Of a stretch of 64,000 nt of DNA, positions 1 to 11,178 are shown piece after piece. The stretch is from Cytidiella melzeri (Eukaryota; Basidiomycota; Agaricomycetes; Polyporales; Irpicaceae). Location of the stretch: assembly GCA_022592445.1 (NCBI GenBank), contig JABYQR010000122.1, positions 50,825 to 114,824 on the forward strand, given 5' to 3'. Numbering within the stretch: position 1 is the first letter of the stretch; every line of letters begins with the position of its first letter. Under the pieces are notes generated by a model that did no database searches, was not told where the DNA came from, and was given only the letters and a program-made list of their open reading frames with translations. The position numbers and the translations under genes were made by a program.

Positions 1-4
1 CGCC

Positions 5-1744
5 ATGAGGTTCTCCCAACTGCTCTCTGGAGCCTCGCTCTTTGCTCTCTTTACCTTTGTCTCCGCCTCGGATGTCATCAACCTCACCGCCGAGAACTTT
101 GAATCGACGGTTAACCCAGAGGAGCTCATACTCGTCGAATTCTTTGCGCCTTGGTGCGGCCACTGCAAGGCCCTTGCCCCTCATTACGAAGAGGCAGCCA
201 CTGTTCTCAAGGACAAGAACAACATCAAGTTGGCCAAGGTCGATTGTGTCGATAACGCCGACCTTTGCCAGCAGAACGGTATCTCTGGCTACCCGTAAGT
301 CACCTAGCCCTGCCGAATTCACACAGCTGAACTCATCATCTGTTTCTAGCACACTGCGTGTTTACCGAAGTGGCGAGCACACCGCTTACAGCGGCCCTCG
401 TAATACTGAGGGCATCGTTAGCTACATGGTCAAGTGCGTAAACATACATACTCTGCAAAGTGTCTTGGTTTAATGACATTTCGATACAGGCAATCACTCC
501 CCGCTGTCGCACAAATCACAATAGACACTTTCCACGAGTTCAAGACTGCTGACAAGATCGTTGCTCTCGCCTTCCTTTCCTCGCCGACAGAGGCTCCCGC
601 GCCAGAGTTTAGCGCATACGCCAACAAGCACCGCGACGAGTACCTCTTCGGTGTCACGACCGACAAGGAGGTCATCGAGTCTGCCGGTGTCAAACCCCCT
701 GCTGTCATCCTCTACCGCTCGTTCGATGAGCCTGCCACCGAGTACCCTTACCCAGTCCCTTCTTTGACTTCTGACGACTTTGACGCCTGGATCAAGGAGC
801 TTGCCGTCCCCGTCATCGACCAAGTCAGCGGCGAGAACTACCAGGTGTACGCTACAAGTGGCAAACCCCTCGCTTACCTCTTCCTCGATCCTTCCGACGA
901 AAAGCGCCAGCAGTATATTGACGCTATCCACCCCATCGCTCTCAAATACAAGGGCAAGGTCAACTTTGTCTGGATCGATGCCATTCAATTCGGCGACCAC
1001 GGCAAGGCTCTCAACTTAGTTGAGGCGAAGTGGCCGAGCTTCGTCGTTCAGGATATCAAGAAGCAGCTCAAGTATCCTCTCGACCAGAACAAGGAGGTTA
1101 CTCCCGAGGTGGTGGATGAGATGGTTGAGAACTATCTTACTGGAAAGCTCGAGCCTGCACTGAAGAGTCAGCCCATTCCTGATTCTCAAGACGAGCCCGT
1201 CTTCGTCCTGGTGGAGAAGCAGTTCGACGAGGTTGTCTTTGACGACAAGAAGGATGTCTTTGTCGAGTTCTACGCTCCCTGGTGAGTTTACTCGCTTTCA
1301 AGTACTGAACTTTGCTAAAGGATATCGCTAGGTGCGGTCACTGCAAGCGTCTCAAGCCCATCTGGGATGACGTTGGAAAGCACTTTGCAGAGTTCTCTGA
1401 CAGTCTCGTCGTGTACGTCGCATAGGTTGCTTTCTCACCTTTGCTGTACTTACGACTCTTGTAGGGCCAAGATGGATGCCACTGAGAACGACATCCCCCC
1501 TTCAGCACCCTTCCAGATCGCAGGCTTCCCTACCATCAAATTCAAGAAAGCCGGCACGCGCGAATTCATAGAGTACGACGGCGACCGTTCGCTCGAGAGC
1601 TTGATTGCCTTTGTCGAGGAGAACGCGTCGAACAAGTTGGCGAAGAAGATTGTGGACGATAGCAAGCCGGCTGCTCAGGAGCCGGTTGCGAGTCAAAAGG
1701 TGACCGGCCACGAGCACCACGCGCACGAGCACGATGAGCTTTGA
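5..1744 (+). CDS. PDI1: Protein disulfide isomerase, ER lumen
   Basis: Forms and reshuffles disulfide bonds in proteins folding in the ER. Five exons: 5-294, 350-433, 490-1281, 1332-1412, 1465-1744, giving 508 aa, the usual PDI length. Residues 1-21 are a signal peptide. Two thioredoxin active sites CGHC lie at residues 51-54 and about 390-393, each in the context APWCGHCK, flanking two redox-inactive thioredoxin-like domains (a-b-b'-a' order). The C-terminus is HDEL, the ER retrieval signal. All four introns are GT-AG, 50-56 nt, and every junction keeps frame; one splits the Trp codon just before the second CGHC. The start lies 5 bases into the window, so the promoter is not visible. Family assignment is firm; the symbol follows fungal usage. 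Confidence 0.96.
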
Positions 1745-2479
1745 GGAGGTTCGGTATCGGTTTTTTTGCAGTTCTGGATATCATTTGCTTGTATTCCCTA
1801 GTATTTATTATTGATGAAGCTTTCTCGACGTTCGCTATGTGGGATCGGTGTGCGTGTCAAATGCATGTGACTTTGAAGCAGTCGTGTGGGTGAGTACACT
1901 GCGATGGTTGTCTTCTGTATCGGTGAATGCTTACAAGGATATGTATGCAGGCTTGCAGGCCGCATGTTGGAGCGCGACCAACTTGAACTCGTTGGACTTT
2001 GTCGTCGCAGGTTAGCTTGACTGGATTATGCAGCAATGCACTGAACCAAGTTTACAGATTTGCCTCCGGACACGGAACGGATAAAGCATTGTTTGTTTCA
2101 GCGGTGAACATGGTAAGCGACGATACTACGACTCTGAGTCGCCCATCTCTCCTCCTCGTCCTCTTTATCCTGGAAGCATACATACGTGTAACGCCGCAGG
2201 CCTCACGTATAAGCCCTCATGCGTGCGCGCTGAATACTTGCATGACAAACGCAACGGAGTAGCAAGAGCGCCGCGCCGCTTGCAGGGGGACTCGGAGGTT
2301 GGCTAGTCAGGAAATGCAGCTGTGCCCGGAGCTTCTACGCCGTCCGACATTGTATCGGATACGCCAAGGTAGCCTTGCAGAGCTTGCTGGGCTGGCGATC
2401 GTCCGAGTCAGCGCTGCCCCTGCGCGTTCGCTTTCGGGAGCGTCACGTTGGTGGCGAGTAAACGCAGGGAGCCGCTACA
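1745..2479. other. Intergenic region between PDI and ADH genes
   Basis: About 0.7 kb with no convincing coding region. It must hold the PDI 3' UTR and the upstream part of the ADH promoter. I see no repeats here. Confidence 0.6.
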
Positions 2480-2487
2480 TATATAAG
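2480..2487 (+). promoter_or_regulatory. TATA box of the alcohol dehydrogenase gene
   Basis: TATATAAG lies about 109 bases upstream of the ADH start codon, a normal distance for a TATA-driven fungal promoter with a short 5' UTR. Position and sequence are seen; function is inferred. Confidence 0.6.
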
Positions 2488-2595
2488 AGGGCTCTACGAC
2501 TTCTGCGTTGTACCGCTACTACATACAGCTCAAGCCTCAACCACCAGAAAACTCGCTACAAACTCTCGTCTCGTCGTCGCACCTCTACACAACCT

Positions 2596-4109
2596 ATGAT
2601 GCAGGCTGCAGTTCACGTCCCCAGCACCCCCGTTTTGAAGCTCGACAACCACTTCGAGATTCCCAAGCCAGGTCCGGACCAGGTTCTAATCAAAGTACAG
2701 GCTTCTGGTATCTGTCATTCCGACGTAAGCACAGACCTCAGCTGCTGGAGTTCAGCGCTGATGGCATACAACCCAGGTCTTCCTTCTCAGCCAGTTTCCA
2801 GATGATCCTCGCACGTACATCATGGGGCACGAGGTCTCAGGAATAGCTGTAGAGCACGTTTATTGCGTTTCATCTCAATACATCTTCATCGTGCTAACTC
2901 TACTCGAACGATAGCTTGGGCTCCAACGTCAAGGACATCGTGAAGGATAAGCGCTACGCCGTCATGAGCATCGGTGGCTGCGTGAGCTGTCTTGCAAAGG
3001 GCAGCTCTGGTCCTCTCAGTCTGCCACTCTTCGGAGTAGGCAGTAACGGGGGACACGCGGAATATACGGTTGTCGACGCTAGCACCCTCGTTCCTGTCCC
3101 CGACAACGTCTTGCCTGAACAAGCTGCCGTCGCTGCAGATGCTGGTACAACCGCTTGGCACGCTGTCAAGACAACTGCAGGTGTAAGTGTTGATTCATCG
3201 CAACGGTGAAGCATCAGCAGACTTACCTTCTTCCTGCCTCGATACAGATTAAGAAAGGCGACAAAGTCATGATCACGGGTATCGGAGGTCTCGGGCTCTT
3301 CGCCGTCCAGTATGCCGTCTATCTCGGAGCAGAGGTGTACGCGGTCGACATGCGTCCGAGCAGCCGCGAGCTCGCGATCAAGTTTGGCGCGAAGCAGGCG
3401 TACGACCTTCCCGAGCTCGATGCGGCTCTCCAGAACGGCTTCTCCGTAGACGTGGCGATCGACTTTGTCACCACTGATACCAGTAGGTTGCGATGATCTA
3501 TCCATCCTCAAAAAACAAGTGCTGACGAACGGATCAAAAGCGTTCAAGAGGGATTACTCGGCGGTTAACAAGAAGGTGTTCAGCTCAGAGTTGACCGTTA
3601 GCGGCCGCATAGTGATCGTGAGCCTTCACCAACTTTGACTCGTCGAGTGAAACACCCAGCCTTCTGTTTCTAGGTTGGACTCAGCGACCAAAATCTGGTC
3701 ATCAACGGCGTCGATGGCCTTCTTACCGGCATTCACGGTATGTCCTAATATTCATCTTCAATCGCAGCTAGATGCTGACATATTGTTCTTTCTTACAGTA
3801 CTGTTCTCCCTGTATGGTCTACGAAGCGACCTTGTAGAGGTTCTCGACCTAATCTCCAAGGTATGTCGGCCCCATTGCCCCAGCGGCGAGCGAAATGCCC
3901 TGACTTGGATGTTTCTCAGGGTCACATCAAGACTGTGATAGATAAGAGGCCTCTGCACGAAGTCAACGAGGCTTACGACGATCTCCGGGCGAATCGCATC
4001 TTATCCCGTGCCGTGAGTACTTTCCTTTGGATTTGCTATCCTCCTCGAGGAGCTGACAGACTCCCAGGTGGTGATCCCTCCCGCTTTCTGGAAGGACGGG
4101 GAGAATTAA
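2596..4109 (+). CDS. Zinc-type alcohol dehydrogenase (MDR superfamily)
   Basis: NAD(P)-dependent alcohol/aldehyde oxidoreductase, probably cytosolic. Nine exons: 2596-2724, 2777-2853, 2915-3182, 3248-3482, 3541-3617, 3674-3737, 3799-3860, 3920-4012, 4068-4109, giving 348 aa, the usual length. Catalytic zinc ligands are visible as Cys40 in GICHSD and His61-Glu62 in GHEV; the Rossmann nucleotide motif GIGGLG follows. Of the structural-zinc loop only CVSC remains, so the usual four-cysteine lobe looks incomplete. Exon 2 joins exon 3 in frame only if a GC donor (AGA|GCACGT) is used at 2854; no GT donor in the right phase exists there. A tandem ATGATG offers two starts. It could be an Adh1-like fermentative enzyme or another MDR alcohol dehydrogenase; the substrate cannot be told. 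Confidence 0.88.
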
Positions 4110-4129
4110 AGAGGTAGGTGCCATGTCTC

Positions 4130-4318
4130 TGTTAGCCCGCTTTGGCCGGAAATTTTTAGGTTGCCGACTTCAAGTTTTGTAGGATACTGTGACTTGAACA
4201 TTATACAGTAGCGGCGAAAACTCTTGCGACGCCACAAGCGCACAACTTTTTCTGGGCTCAATACCATTTATTTTGGTCAATCTTTGTTATACATGGAGTA
4301 TTGTATCTATTTTTAACA
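4130..4318 (+). repeat. Candidate short LTR with primer-binding-like site
   Basis: The segment starts TGTTAG and ends TTTTTAACA, so its ends form the TGTTA/TAACA inverted pair expected of an LTR. It is followed at 4319 by AGGTATCAGTGGAG, which resembles the TGGTATCAGAGC primer-binding site of initiator-Met-primed copia elements. No partner LTR or gag was found in the next kilobase, so this would be a deletion remnant. Assignment is inference. Confidence 0.35.
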
Positions 4319-5473
4319 AGGTATCAGTGGAGTTGAGAGCGTTGAGAGAGAATACTGAGGTGGTGGTCAGACAGAGAGTTTTGGATCAAAAGCGATAGCT
4401 GTGCATTGATCAAAGTAAGTCTTATATACGGTAACTACGGCGCTAAGCGCGCGCTAAGTACGAAGACAGAATAGTGAAACATCTATTATTATGGCACAAA
4501 TAACAAAGTGGAAGTTGTGTGCGAGGGGTAGAGGCTGTCAAGCTTCAAAGATGAGTCTTATTATTATTGCTGCTTCAGCAGCTCTGCTTATATACATGTC
4601 TGTATCTACTTATGTAAGCAGCTACTATACATGTCTACTTCAGCTATTCTACTGTATTACTAAGTGCATGACTCATGCTATGCATGCATGACTCATTGTA
4701 TGACTAGGCTCAGCACTTGTACCAGAGGCGTACATAATGAGTAAATGACTCATGCAAGTACTTGTCCTCAGACGTATGCTTTAGGCATCCTCTGGGGTTG
4801 TACTACGTGCTTTCCATGTCATTTCCTATGCTACTAGAACACAGGCGTACATATATGTGCAGTATTCCTATAGTGCTATACTACTTAGTCTACACAACCC
4901 ATATCTGTACGTCTCAGCTAATGTGATGGTTACCACTGGAGTTACCATATACGGCTGCAGAATTCCCTTATCAAGACTGTGGGAACTCTGCTACCTTGAA
5001 GCGTCCTTGTAACAAGGCGTGGGAAACTACATATTATATTTTATAGTTTTAACAACAAAAAACTTTCTTGTCGTATATAAGAATTAGGTAAGTGCAGAGT
5101 AGGCTGATTCTCAGTGGCCCAAGGGTCTGATCAAGTGGTGATTTTTCTTGCAACCGTTTTTCCCAATCAGTCTCCTTAATCAGAGTGCACCCTGAGCACC
5201 CCATCAACCTGATTCTCCAACACAGCAACAATCAATGCACTGTATTGCCTATCAGAACTGGCCATATCTCATAAGCAAAACCCCCTTTGTAGCACAAACA
5301 AACACATGTTGTAACCTCATCACAGGGTTAAGACACTTGCTTCCAGATTAGTGCACACTCCTTTGCTCTTCTGACACTCTTGTTTTTGGACACCATCTAG
5401 GTCTCTTTTGTAGTATATATCCTTGACACCCTTCAATGTTGCTCAACTCCATCTCTTGCCCTGACATTGAAGG
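4319..5473. other. AT-rich non-coding stretch
   Basis: No gene recognised. It holds short direct repeats around ATGACTCATGC (about 4670-4760) and scattered stops in all frames. Probably decayed mobile-element sequence continuing from the candidate LTR before it. Confidence 0.5.
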
Positions 5474-5478
5474 TGTGG

Positions 5479-6300
5479 TGGATGGCCCAACTAGCCCTTA
5501 TTTTTTGCATATTACCTCTAGTTTCTACCTTTGAAACCTGGTTGAAACCCGGTTGCAAACTAGTTGCAACTCTTTCTGCAAAACTCCTTGCACGTCTATT
5601 AAGCGCCTAATCATGTGGCTTAGACACTCTATATAGTCACATTACTTGCTGCTACATCACACTGGCACGTGACTCAGCTTATATAAGAACACATGGCTAC
5701 AAGGTTTGACGTCATAGATACCACCCACATGGACTCCTATTGTTCTTTTCGCTATTGTTCTCTGTATGGAAGAGTGTTCTCACAGGTGTGGGAATGGAAT
5801 ACAATAACTGGTCTCCTTTTAGATAGATTCTCTTACAAGTAGAGGTCTTGGCAGAGTCCAGACAATAGCTATTGTTCTCCTTTAGGTAGTTCTATATTGC
5901 TATTTCCAGCTCTTGCTCACAGACAAGGTTACCTTGTTTTTTTTTATTGTTCTCATTCTATATGAATCACATCTTAGCTTAGCCTCATTCCCGTGGACAC
6001 AGCCTTCTTGATTATCATTTCCTTATCGAGCCGTCTCTCGTTGTACTATAAGAGTTCACTCATTCCTCTCTTTTCCCCCCATTGTGCTCTCTTTCTTCGC
6101 ACCTTGGGGTAAGCTTGTCTCTCTTGCACTTGCAGTATGTACATATGCTGATCTTGTACTTAGCTCACTCACTCGACACTCGTGTCTTAGGTACAGTCAT
6201 ATTACCATTGTGCTCTCTTCCTTTGCACCTTGGGCTCACTTGCTTGACACTCATGTCTTAGGTTCTCAGAGGTCTGACAGTGTTGTTGGGTCTTAGCAGC
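5479..6300 (+). mobile_element. Copia-type 5' LTR (approximate ends)
   Basis: From TGGATGGCC at 5479 the sequence matches 6900-7331 for about 420 bases, the hallmark of an LTR pair. It contains a TATA-like TTATATAAG at about 5675. The part beyond 5893 is absent from the second copy, but its U5-like tail (GTGCTCTC...GCACCTTG, ending near 6300) recurs at about 8870-9072 and reversed at about 14930-15170. The exact 5' end could be a few bases upstream. Typical LTR function is promoter and 3' end formation; this copy is probably inactive. Confidence 0.7.
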
Positions 6301-6425
6301 GCACACAACCCTGCCTTTTGACGTATCTGTTGTTAGGTTATAAGCCCCGCCAGTCTCTGGCTTTGACCGCTGTTCACCTCTCGCTCCCCTCACACCTCAC
6401 ATTGACCAAGTGTCCTTAGCCCAAC

Positions 6426-6875
6426 ATGGGATCCTCCCAGCCGGCTGCACAGCCACCCACTTCAAACTCCACAGGTCCCTCAACGTCCTCCGCATTCGCC
6501 GCAAACTCTGCTTTTGCACAGGCCAAACACGCCCCCTCAATCAAACTTGATCAGCTTGACAAGCTCACTGGTGCCTCCATCTGGAAGACCTGGTACGTCA
6601 TCATTAAGCAGTACCTCAAGGCTACCCAGCCTCTCGGAGTTGTCAATGGCACCATTGTCTTCCCTGCAGCCAGCAACGCCAGTTACAACAAATTTGTTCA
6701 AGCCAACACTAGCACATCGCTTCTCCTCCTCACCACGGTTGACCCCTCTCTTCACCATCTCATCGATCCCAACACTCAGACATCCAAGCAGATCATGGAT
6801 ACACTCATTGCCAACTACTTGTCCACCTCCACCCTTGTATCCTTCACCAAGCAAGTTCCATCATTACTTCGGTAA
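6426..6875 (+). pseudogene. Truncated copia Gag (N-terminal fragment)
   Basis: A 149-aa open frame begins with a Ser/Thr/Pro/Ala-rich leader and then shows the copia gag fold start: LDKLTGASIWKTWYVIIKQYL, alternating with TVDPSLHHLIDP and a downstream helix. This matches the N-terminal region of Ty1/copia capsid proteins. It stops after 149 residues, and the second LTR begins only about 25 bases later, so the rest of gag and all of protease, integrase, RT and RNase H are gone. The copy is an internal-deletion derivative that could only move by help from intact relatives. Confidence 0.8.
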
Positions 6876-6899
6876 TCACATCAGTGGTACATGCTGTCA

Positions 6900-7331
6900 T
6901 GGATGGCCTGACTAGCCCTTAATTTTCGCAATTTACCTCTTGTTTTTATCTATGAAACTCCGGGCTGCAGCTCAGTTGCAACCTTCTCTGCACAAACTCC
7001 TTTGCACGTCTATTAAGCGCCCGTATCACGTGGCTTAGATGCTCCACATGGTCACATTACTTGCTACTACGTCACACTGGCATGTGACTTAGCTTAAGTA
7101 AGACCACATGGCTACAAGCACATGGCTCAGCCCATAGCTAGGGTTTGATGTCATAGATACCGTTCACATGGACTCCTTTTGTTCTTTCCTTATTGTTCTC
7201 TTTATGGAAGGATGTTCTCACAGGTGTGGGAATGGAATACATTAGTTGGTCTCCTTTTAGATAGATTCTCTCATGAGTAGAGTTCTTGGCAAGGTCTAGA
7301 CAATAGCTATTGTTCTCCTTTAGGTAGTTCT
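6900..7331 (+). mobile_element. Copia-type 3' LTR, truncated
   Basis: Repeats the first ~430 bases of the LTR at 5479-5893 with many substitutions and small indels (same CACGTCTATTAAGCGCC, GTGTGGGAATGGAATACA and TATTGTTCTCCTTTAGG motifs). Similarity stops after TTTAGGTAGTTCT, so the R-U5 half is missing. The two LTRs differ visibly, so the insertion is old. Confidence 0.72.
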
Positions 7332-7344
7332 TTTGTTCTTCGTT

Positions 7345-7445
7345 CACACGGCTTCTTGCAAAGCCTGCCCTCAACATGGTCTGTGCGCAGGTCCCTGAAG
7401 TCTATATATACTGCTACATGTACGCTCCTAGCCCCCCATCTCGAC
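7345..7445 (+). repeat. Promoter-like repeat, copy A
   Basis: About 100 bases containing CAGGTCCCTGAAGT, a TATATATA stretch and CAGCCCCCCATCTC-like sequence (here TAGCCCCCCATCTC) recur at 15944-16034 with roughly four in five bases identical. A TATA core at fixed spacing suggests the same LTR or element promoter at both places. The family is not identified. Confidence 0.5.
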
Positions 7446-7454
7446 TGTCCCGTT

Positions 7455-8140
7455 GATGTCTGAGCTGCATCACCCCTATTGCCACAGACTGTGTTCTGAT
7501 TGTAACCTTTACTTAGAGAGTAGTGTTTGTGAAACCTTGTGAACCAATCGAATGCAGTGCTTGCTGCCAATACAACCATATAATGTTGATGTCTGAGCTG
7601 CATCACCCCTATTGGAACTGCTACAGTTGTAATTTCTGCTTAGAAAGTAGTGGTTGTGAAACTTTGTGGACCAATTAAGTGCAGCACTGGCTGCTGGTAA
7701 ATCCATGTCTAGCTGACGTCTGCATTGCCTCACCCCCATCAGAGGTGCCACAGGCTATGTTCTGATTGTAACTCCTGCTTATAGAGCAACTGGTGGTTGT
7801 GAAACTGTATGGAAGCATCAAAGGCTGTGCTCTATGCTAATGTAACCACGTCCTGTTGATGTCTGAACTGCCTCACCCCCATTGGAACTGCCACATGCTG
7901 TGTTCTGATTGTAACTCCTGCTTAGAGAGCAACTAACAGTTGTGAAACTTTGTGCAACAATCCAATGCAGTGCTTGCTGCTGATGCAACCATGTCCTGTT
8001 GATGTCTGAACTGCCTCACCCCCATTGAAACTGCCACAGGCTGTGTTCTGATTGTAACTCCTGCTTAGAGAGCAACTAACAGTTGTGAAACTTTGTGAAA
8101 CAATGAGATGCAGTACTTACTACTAATGCAGCCACAAAGT
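7455..8140 (+). repeat. Tandem array, five ~130-143 bp units
   Basis: Units start at 7455, 7588, 7715, 7858 and 8001, each beginning GATGTCTGA(G/A)CTGC followed by CACCCC(C)ATTG, GTTCTGATTGTAACTCCTGC and a GTTGTGAAACTTTGTG segment. Periods are 133, 127, 143 and 143; the last two units are the most alike. A sixth, related unit sits at about 13877, at the head of a second array. No coding sense is visible. Confidence 0.85.
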
Positions 8141-8229
8141 TACACCAAGAATGTAGGGATTAAGAATTTGTAGTTAGCTTTCAAAGTACTGGCAACTCCT
8201 GCTCAGAGCCAATACTATGTGTGGCATGT

Positions 8230-8710
8230 CTTCTAATTGTGGTCCTTGTTCAGATAGCAAGCAATGTCTGTAGATTGCTGCACATGTACCTGACCAGAAT
8301 TTGACATCATACCAACAGTGGAGTTTGAATCTGAGTCTGAGTGACCTTTTTCAGTAGACTGGCCATAACTTGCTCAATTTCACTTCAATTGACAGGATGT
8401 TTGTACCAGGATGTTGCCACAAGATAGGGATATCCAATGGTGTATTATATGTGCAGATTTGTACCCATGTGCAGTCTGTAAAAATCCAAAACTGCATTTT
8501 GATTGCAAAAGTGATCTAATACAAAGTTATAAAGGGCTGATAACAAGGCCAGTGTGATGCCATCAGCTGTGTTCATTGTTTTGTTATTGACACTGTTACT
8601 GTCTGTATTCTTCCATCAGATTCCCACACTTTGGGGGACAAAAAGGTCACATTTGAAAAGGCATCAATGTGCTGGAGCACACTGGAACAATTCTTCTTCA
8701 TTCTTCTGCC
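8230..8710 (+). repeat. Long inverted repeat, left arm
   Basis: Matches the reverse complement of about 12630-13115. Shared blocks include GTAGATTGCTG(C/T)ACATGTAC, the CAGGATGTTG(C/G)CACAAGATA block, AAAGGGCTGATAAC and CACTGGAACAAT(T/C)CTTCTTCATT, in the right mirrored order. Rough identity is three quarters. The 4-kb spacer contains the hAT insertion, so the original spacing was shorter. Confidence 0.7.
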
Positions 8711-8739
8711 CCTATCTGACATTATTTTGTCTCCTGTCT

Positions 8740-9072
8740 CATGACTCCTTTGTAGTATGATCACATCTTTCGCTTCATCATGCAGACTCTGCCTTGTTGC
8801 CATTCTCCTTCTAGTATATAACCCTTTCACCCTGGCTCTCTACTCCTCCACTCTCCTCTCATTATCACACCTGGAGTGAGTATCCCCCCAACTGCTCTTG
8901 TCTCATGTTGTATGCTCATATGCCCCTTACCTAGTTAACTTGTTATTGTGTGTACTAGGTACATCTCATATTCACCAATTGTGCTCTCTTTATTGCACCT
9001 GCACTAACTTGTCAATGTGTGTACTAGGTCCCTTTAGTCTGCAGTGGGCTTACAACAGCACATCCACCTCTG
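8740..9072 (+). mobile_element. LTR tail fragment (copia-like), forward copy
   Basis: A TATA-like AGTATATAACC near 8812 is followed by GCACC...AGTGAGTAT, a duplicated TGTGTACTAGGT motif and GTGGGCTTACAACAGCACATC. The same arrangement is seen at the end of the LTR at 5479-6300 and, reversed, at 14930-15310. It looks like the R-U5 end of a related LTR with its 5' part lost. Confidence 0.5.
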
Positions 9073-9099
9073 CCTAAGTGACTACGTACTCTCGACTCG

Positions 9100-9474
9100 T
9101 CATTACCACTTTGTGTCCTGGTTTTCTGTGTCAAGCCCTTGTGTTCACGTCAAACCCTCTGGCCACCATTTTTGTACCTGTGCTTCTTGGTAAGCATATT
9201 GTTGCCCACATTGGACTTGCCTTGTATTACTGTGCTGATAATGTTTCTGCAGCTAGCTATCTTACCATCTTTCAAAAACATTTCCAAGTGTCCTTCAACA
9301 TCCTACACTGTCATGCGGTTCTCAACCTCACTCATGGTGTTTGTTGTCATTGGAGCAATTAGTCCAATGACTGTGTCTGCTGTTCCATGCCACAGCATAG
9401 GGCCCTACCATTCAAATCTCTCTGGCAGACTCAATCACTTGCAGAGACGGATGGCTCCAACGTTATCAGGTGAC
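9100..9474. repeat. Unclassified repeat, copy 1 left part
   Basis: Closely resembles 16175-16533. On the minus strand both copies encode a similar peptide, HGTADTVIGLIAPMTTN followed by a VENRMTV-DVEG motif and LEMF-KDGK; copy 1 has a stop inside it. Conservation of amino acids between diverged copies suggests an ancestral coding region, but I do not recognise the family. The copy is interrupted after base 9482 by the hAT element and resumes at 11885. Confidence 0.6.
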
Positions 9475-9539
9475 TTCCTAATTAGCGCTCTGCAAAAATA
9501 CCATTATAATGCAATATAATCTCAGAATATCATTAAATA

Positions 9540-9655
9540 CCCATTAAATACTTGCTTGTGGAATTTTTTTTAGAATACAATTACCATTAAATACAATACA
9601 ATACATTACAATACAATACAATACTATTCCTGTATTTAATGGTATTCTAGAATAT
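9540..9655. repeat. hAT left subterminal repeat zone
   Basis: Several copies of CATTAAATAC and ATACAATACA in both orientations, with an internal inverted pair around TAGAATAC...GTATTCTA. Matching motifs occupy about 11700-11870 at the other end. In hAT elements such subterminal clusters bind transposase; here that is inferred. Confidence 0.6.
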
Positions 9656-9709
9656 TATGCATGTGACAAGTTTTGAGCACATGCATGTATGTACAGCCTC
9701 TTTCCTACA

Positions 9710-10147
9710 ATTTGCACTGTTCATACACCCATACACAGTTTTTCAATGCTGCATAGCTACCTTAATCATTTGCACTGCCTTTGTTTTGCACTGCTCATGT
9801 ACTCATACACATTTGTTGATGTTCCAGCTATGTTTGTGTGATCTTTGTCTCTCCACTTATACAGACTGTTCCCTATGTTTTGCACTGCTCATGCATCTAT
9901 GTACAAGTTTTCATGTTGCGTAGCTACCTTGATCATTTGTACTGCCCCTGTTTTCCACTCCTCATGGATTCATACTTGTTTCATAGTGTTGCAACTATGT
10001 GTTCCAGCTATGTTTGTGCGATCTTTGTCTCTCCACTAATACAGACTGTTCCCTATGTTTTGCACTGCTCATGCATCTATGTACAAGTTTTCATGTTGCA
10101 TAGCTACCTTGATCATTTGTACTGCCCCTGTTTTGCACTGCTCATAA
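9710..10147 (+). repeat. Tandem repeat inside the hAT, ~180-bp unit
   Basis: Unit A at 9824-10003 and unit B at 10004-10147 begin CCAGCTATGTTTGTG and are nearly identical over 144 bases; a more diverged partial unit precedes them from about 9710. Long open frames across it are a by-product of the repetition, not a gene. Confidence 0.8.
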
Positions 10148-10254
10148 TATTACCTTGATTGAAGGACTTTGTCATTACATTGTAAAGCGTAACAAGGATG
10201 TCCAGCTTAATGCCAATGATTGTCAAGTCGGCTGTGGTCTTCACATAGGACATC

Positions 10255-11024
10255 TTGTTGTGCAGTAAGTGCCATATTTTCTCACAGCTTGACAGCACAT
10301 TGACTATCAGAAGAGAGCTACTATTTGGCCTTGGACTAGAAGTTAGCCCAGAAGAGGAAGATCTGTACCTTTGTCCTCGTGAGGTACTTGTCAATGAAGC
10401 AGAAGTTGAGGCTGGAGAAGCTGTGTTAGCCAGAGAGGCCTCTGAACAGGAGAAGCTACCAGATAACAATGAGAGTGATACTGACTCAGAGTTGTCTGAG
10501 GCTGAAATTGTCAGCAGTGATGAGGACATGGGAGAGGCAGTCACTAGTACTAAGAGGATGTCAATAAAAGCAAAATAGGAACCAACTGTTGCTGATAAGG
10601 TAAGACACTGTTTCTTAAATCACTTGAGCTAATAAAGTGGTCAGCTCCATGCTATTGTGGTAGATGTTCTGCGAAGTGAGCCATGGCGCAAGAAAATGTG
10701 TCAGATCATCCAGAAAATGTGCAGCACAGAGCATCATCATCTTTATCTTGGACGTGGTATGCCCTTGCTAACCAACTTGCCTATGGAGAGTCATGCAAGG
10801 TCTTTCCCACCCTCTCTCACATTGCACAAGACATTCTTGCAATTCCTGGTGTCAGTGTCTCAGTTGAGAGGCTATTCTCATCATGCAAGCACACTATGAG
10901 AGACTCTTGCTCATCTCTTGGGGCCAGGAAGGCATCAAAGACTGTTATCTCAAAGGAGTGGTTACAGACTGGGCTTGGTGAGGGTATTGAGTATCTCAAT
11001 GGTGTGTCTATCTGGAGCAAGTAA
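10255..11024 (+). pseudogene. hAT transposase remnant (C-terminal part)
   Basis: The last ~90 codons carry the hAT dimerisation signature: YALANQLAYG, then FPTLSHIAQDILAIPG, then SVERLFSSCKHTMRD and a final KEWL. An acidic stretch rich in Glu/Asp/Ser is encoded at 10255-10578, and a GT...AG intron-like interval (10598-10643) separates it from the C-terminal part. The reading frame shifts near 10740, and no N-terminal BED finger or the first catalytic Asp block is recognisable. It is therefore a broken gene within a transposon defined by its ends. Confidence 0.8.
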
Positions 11025-11178
11025 ATGTCATTGACTGCAGCTGTGGCCACCTGTGTGTATTAGCATACATGTACCAATTTTTTCAAAGTCTATGTAGTAG
11101 CACTGTCCAGTTGCAAGACAACAGAACATACCAAACTCCAATGAAGTAGTGGTAACATATACAGTGATGCTACTTATA

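Noticed and set aside
9838..10158. 106-codon hydrophobic Cys-rich open frames
   Set aside because: They run through the ~180-bp tandem repeat in the hAT element; repetition keeps the frames open. No start context or family features.
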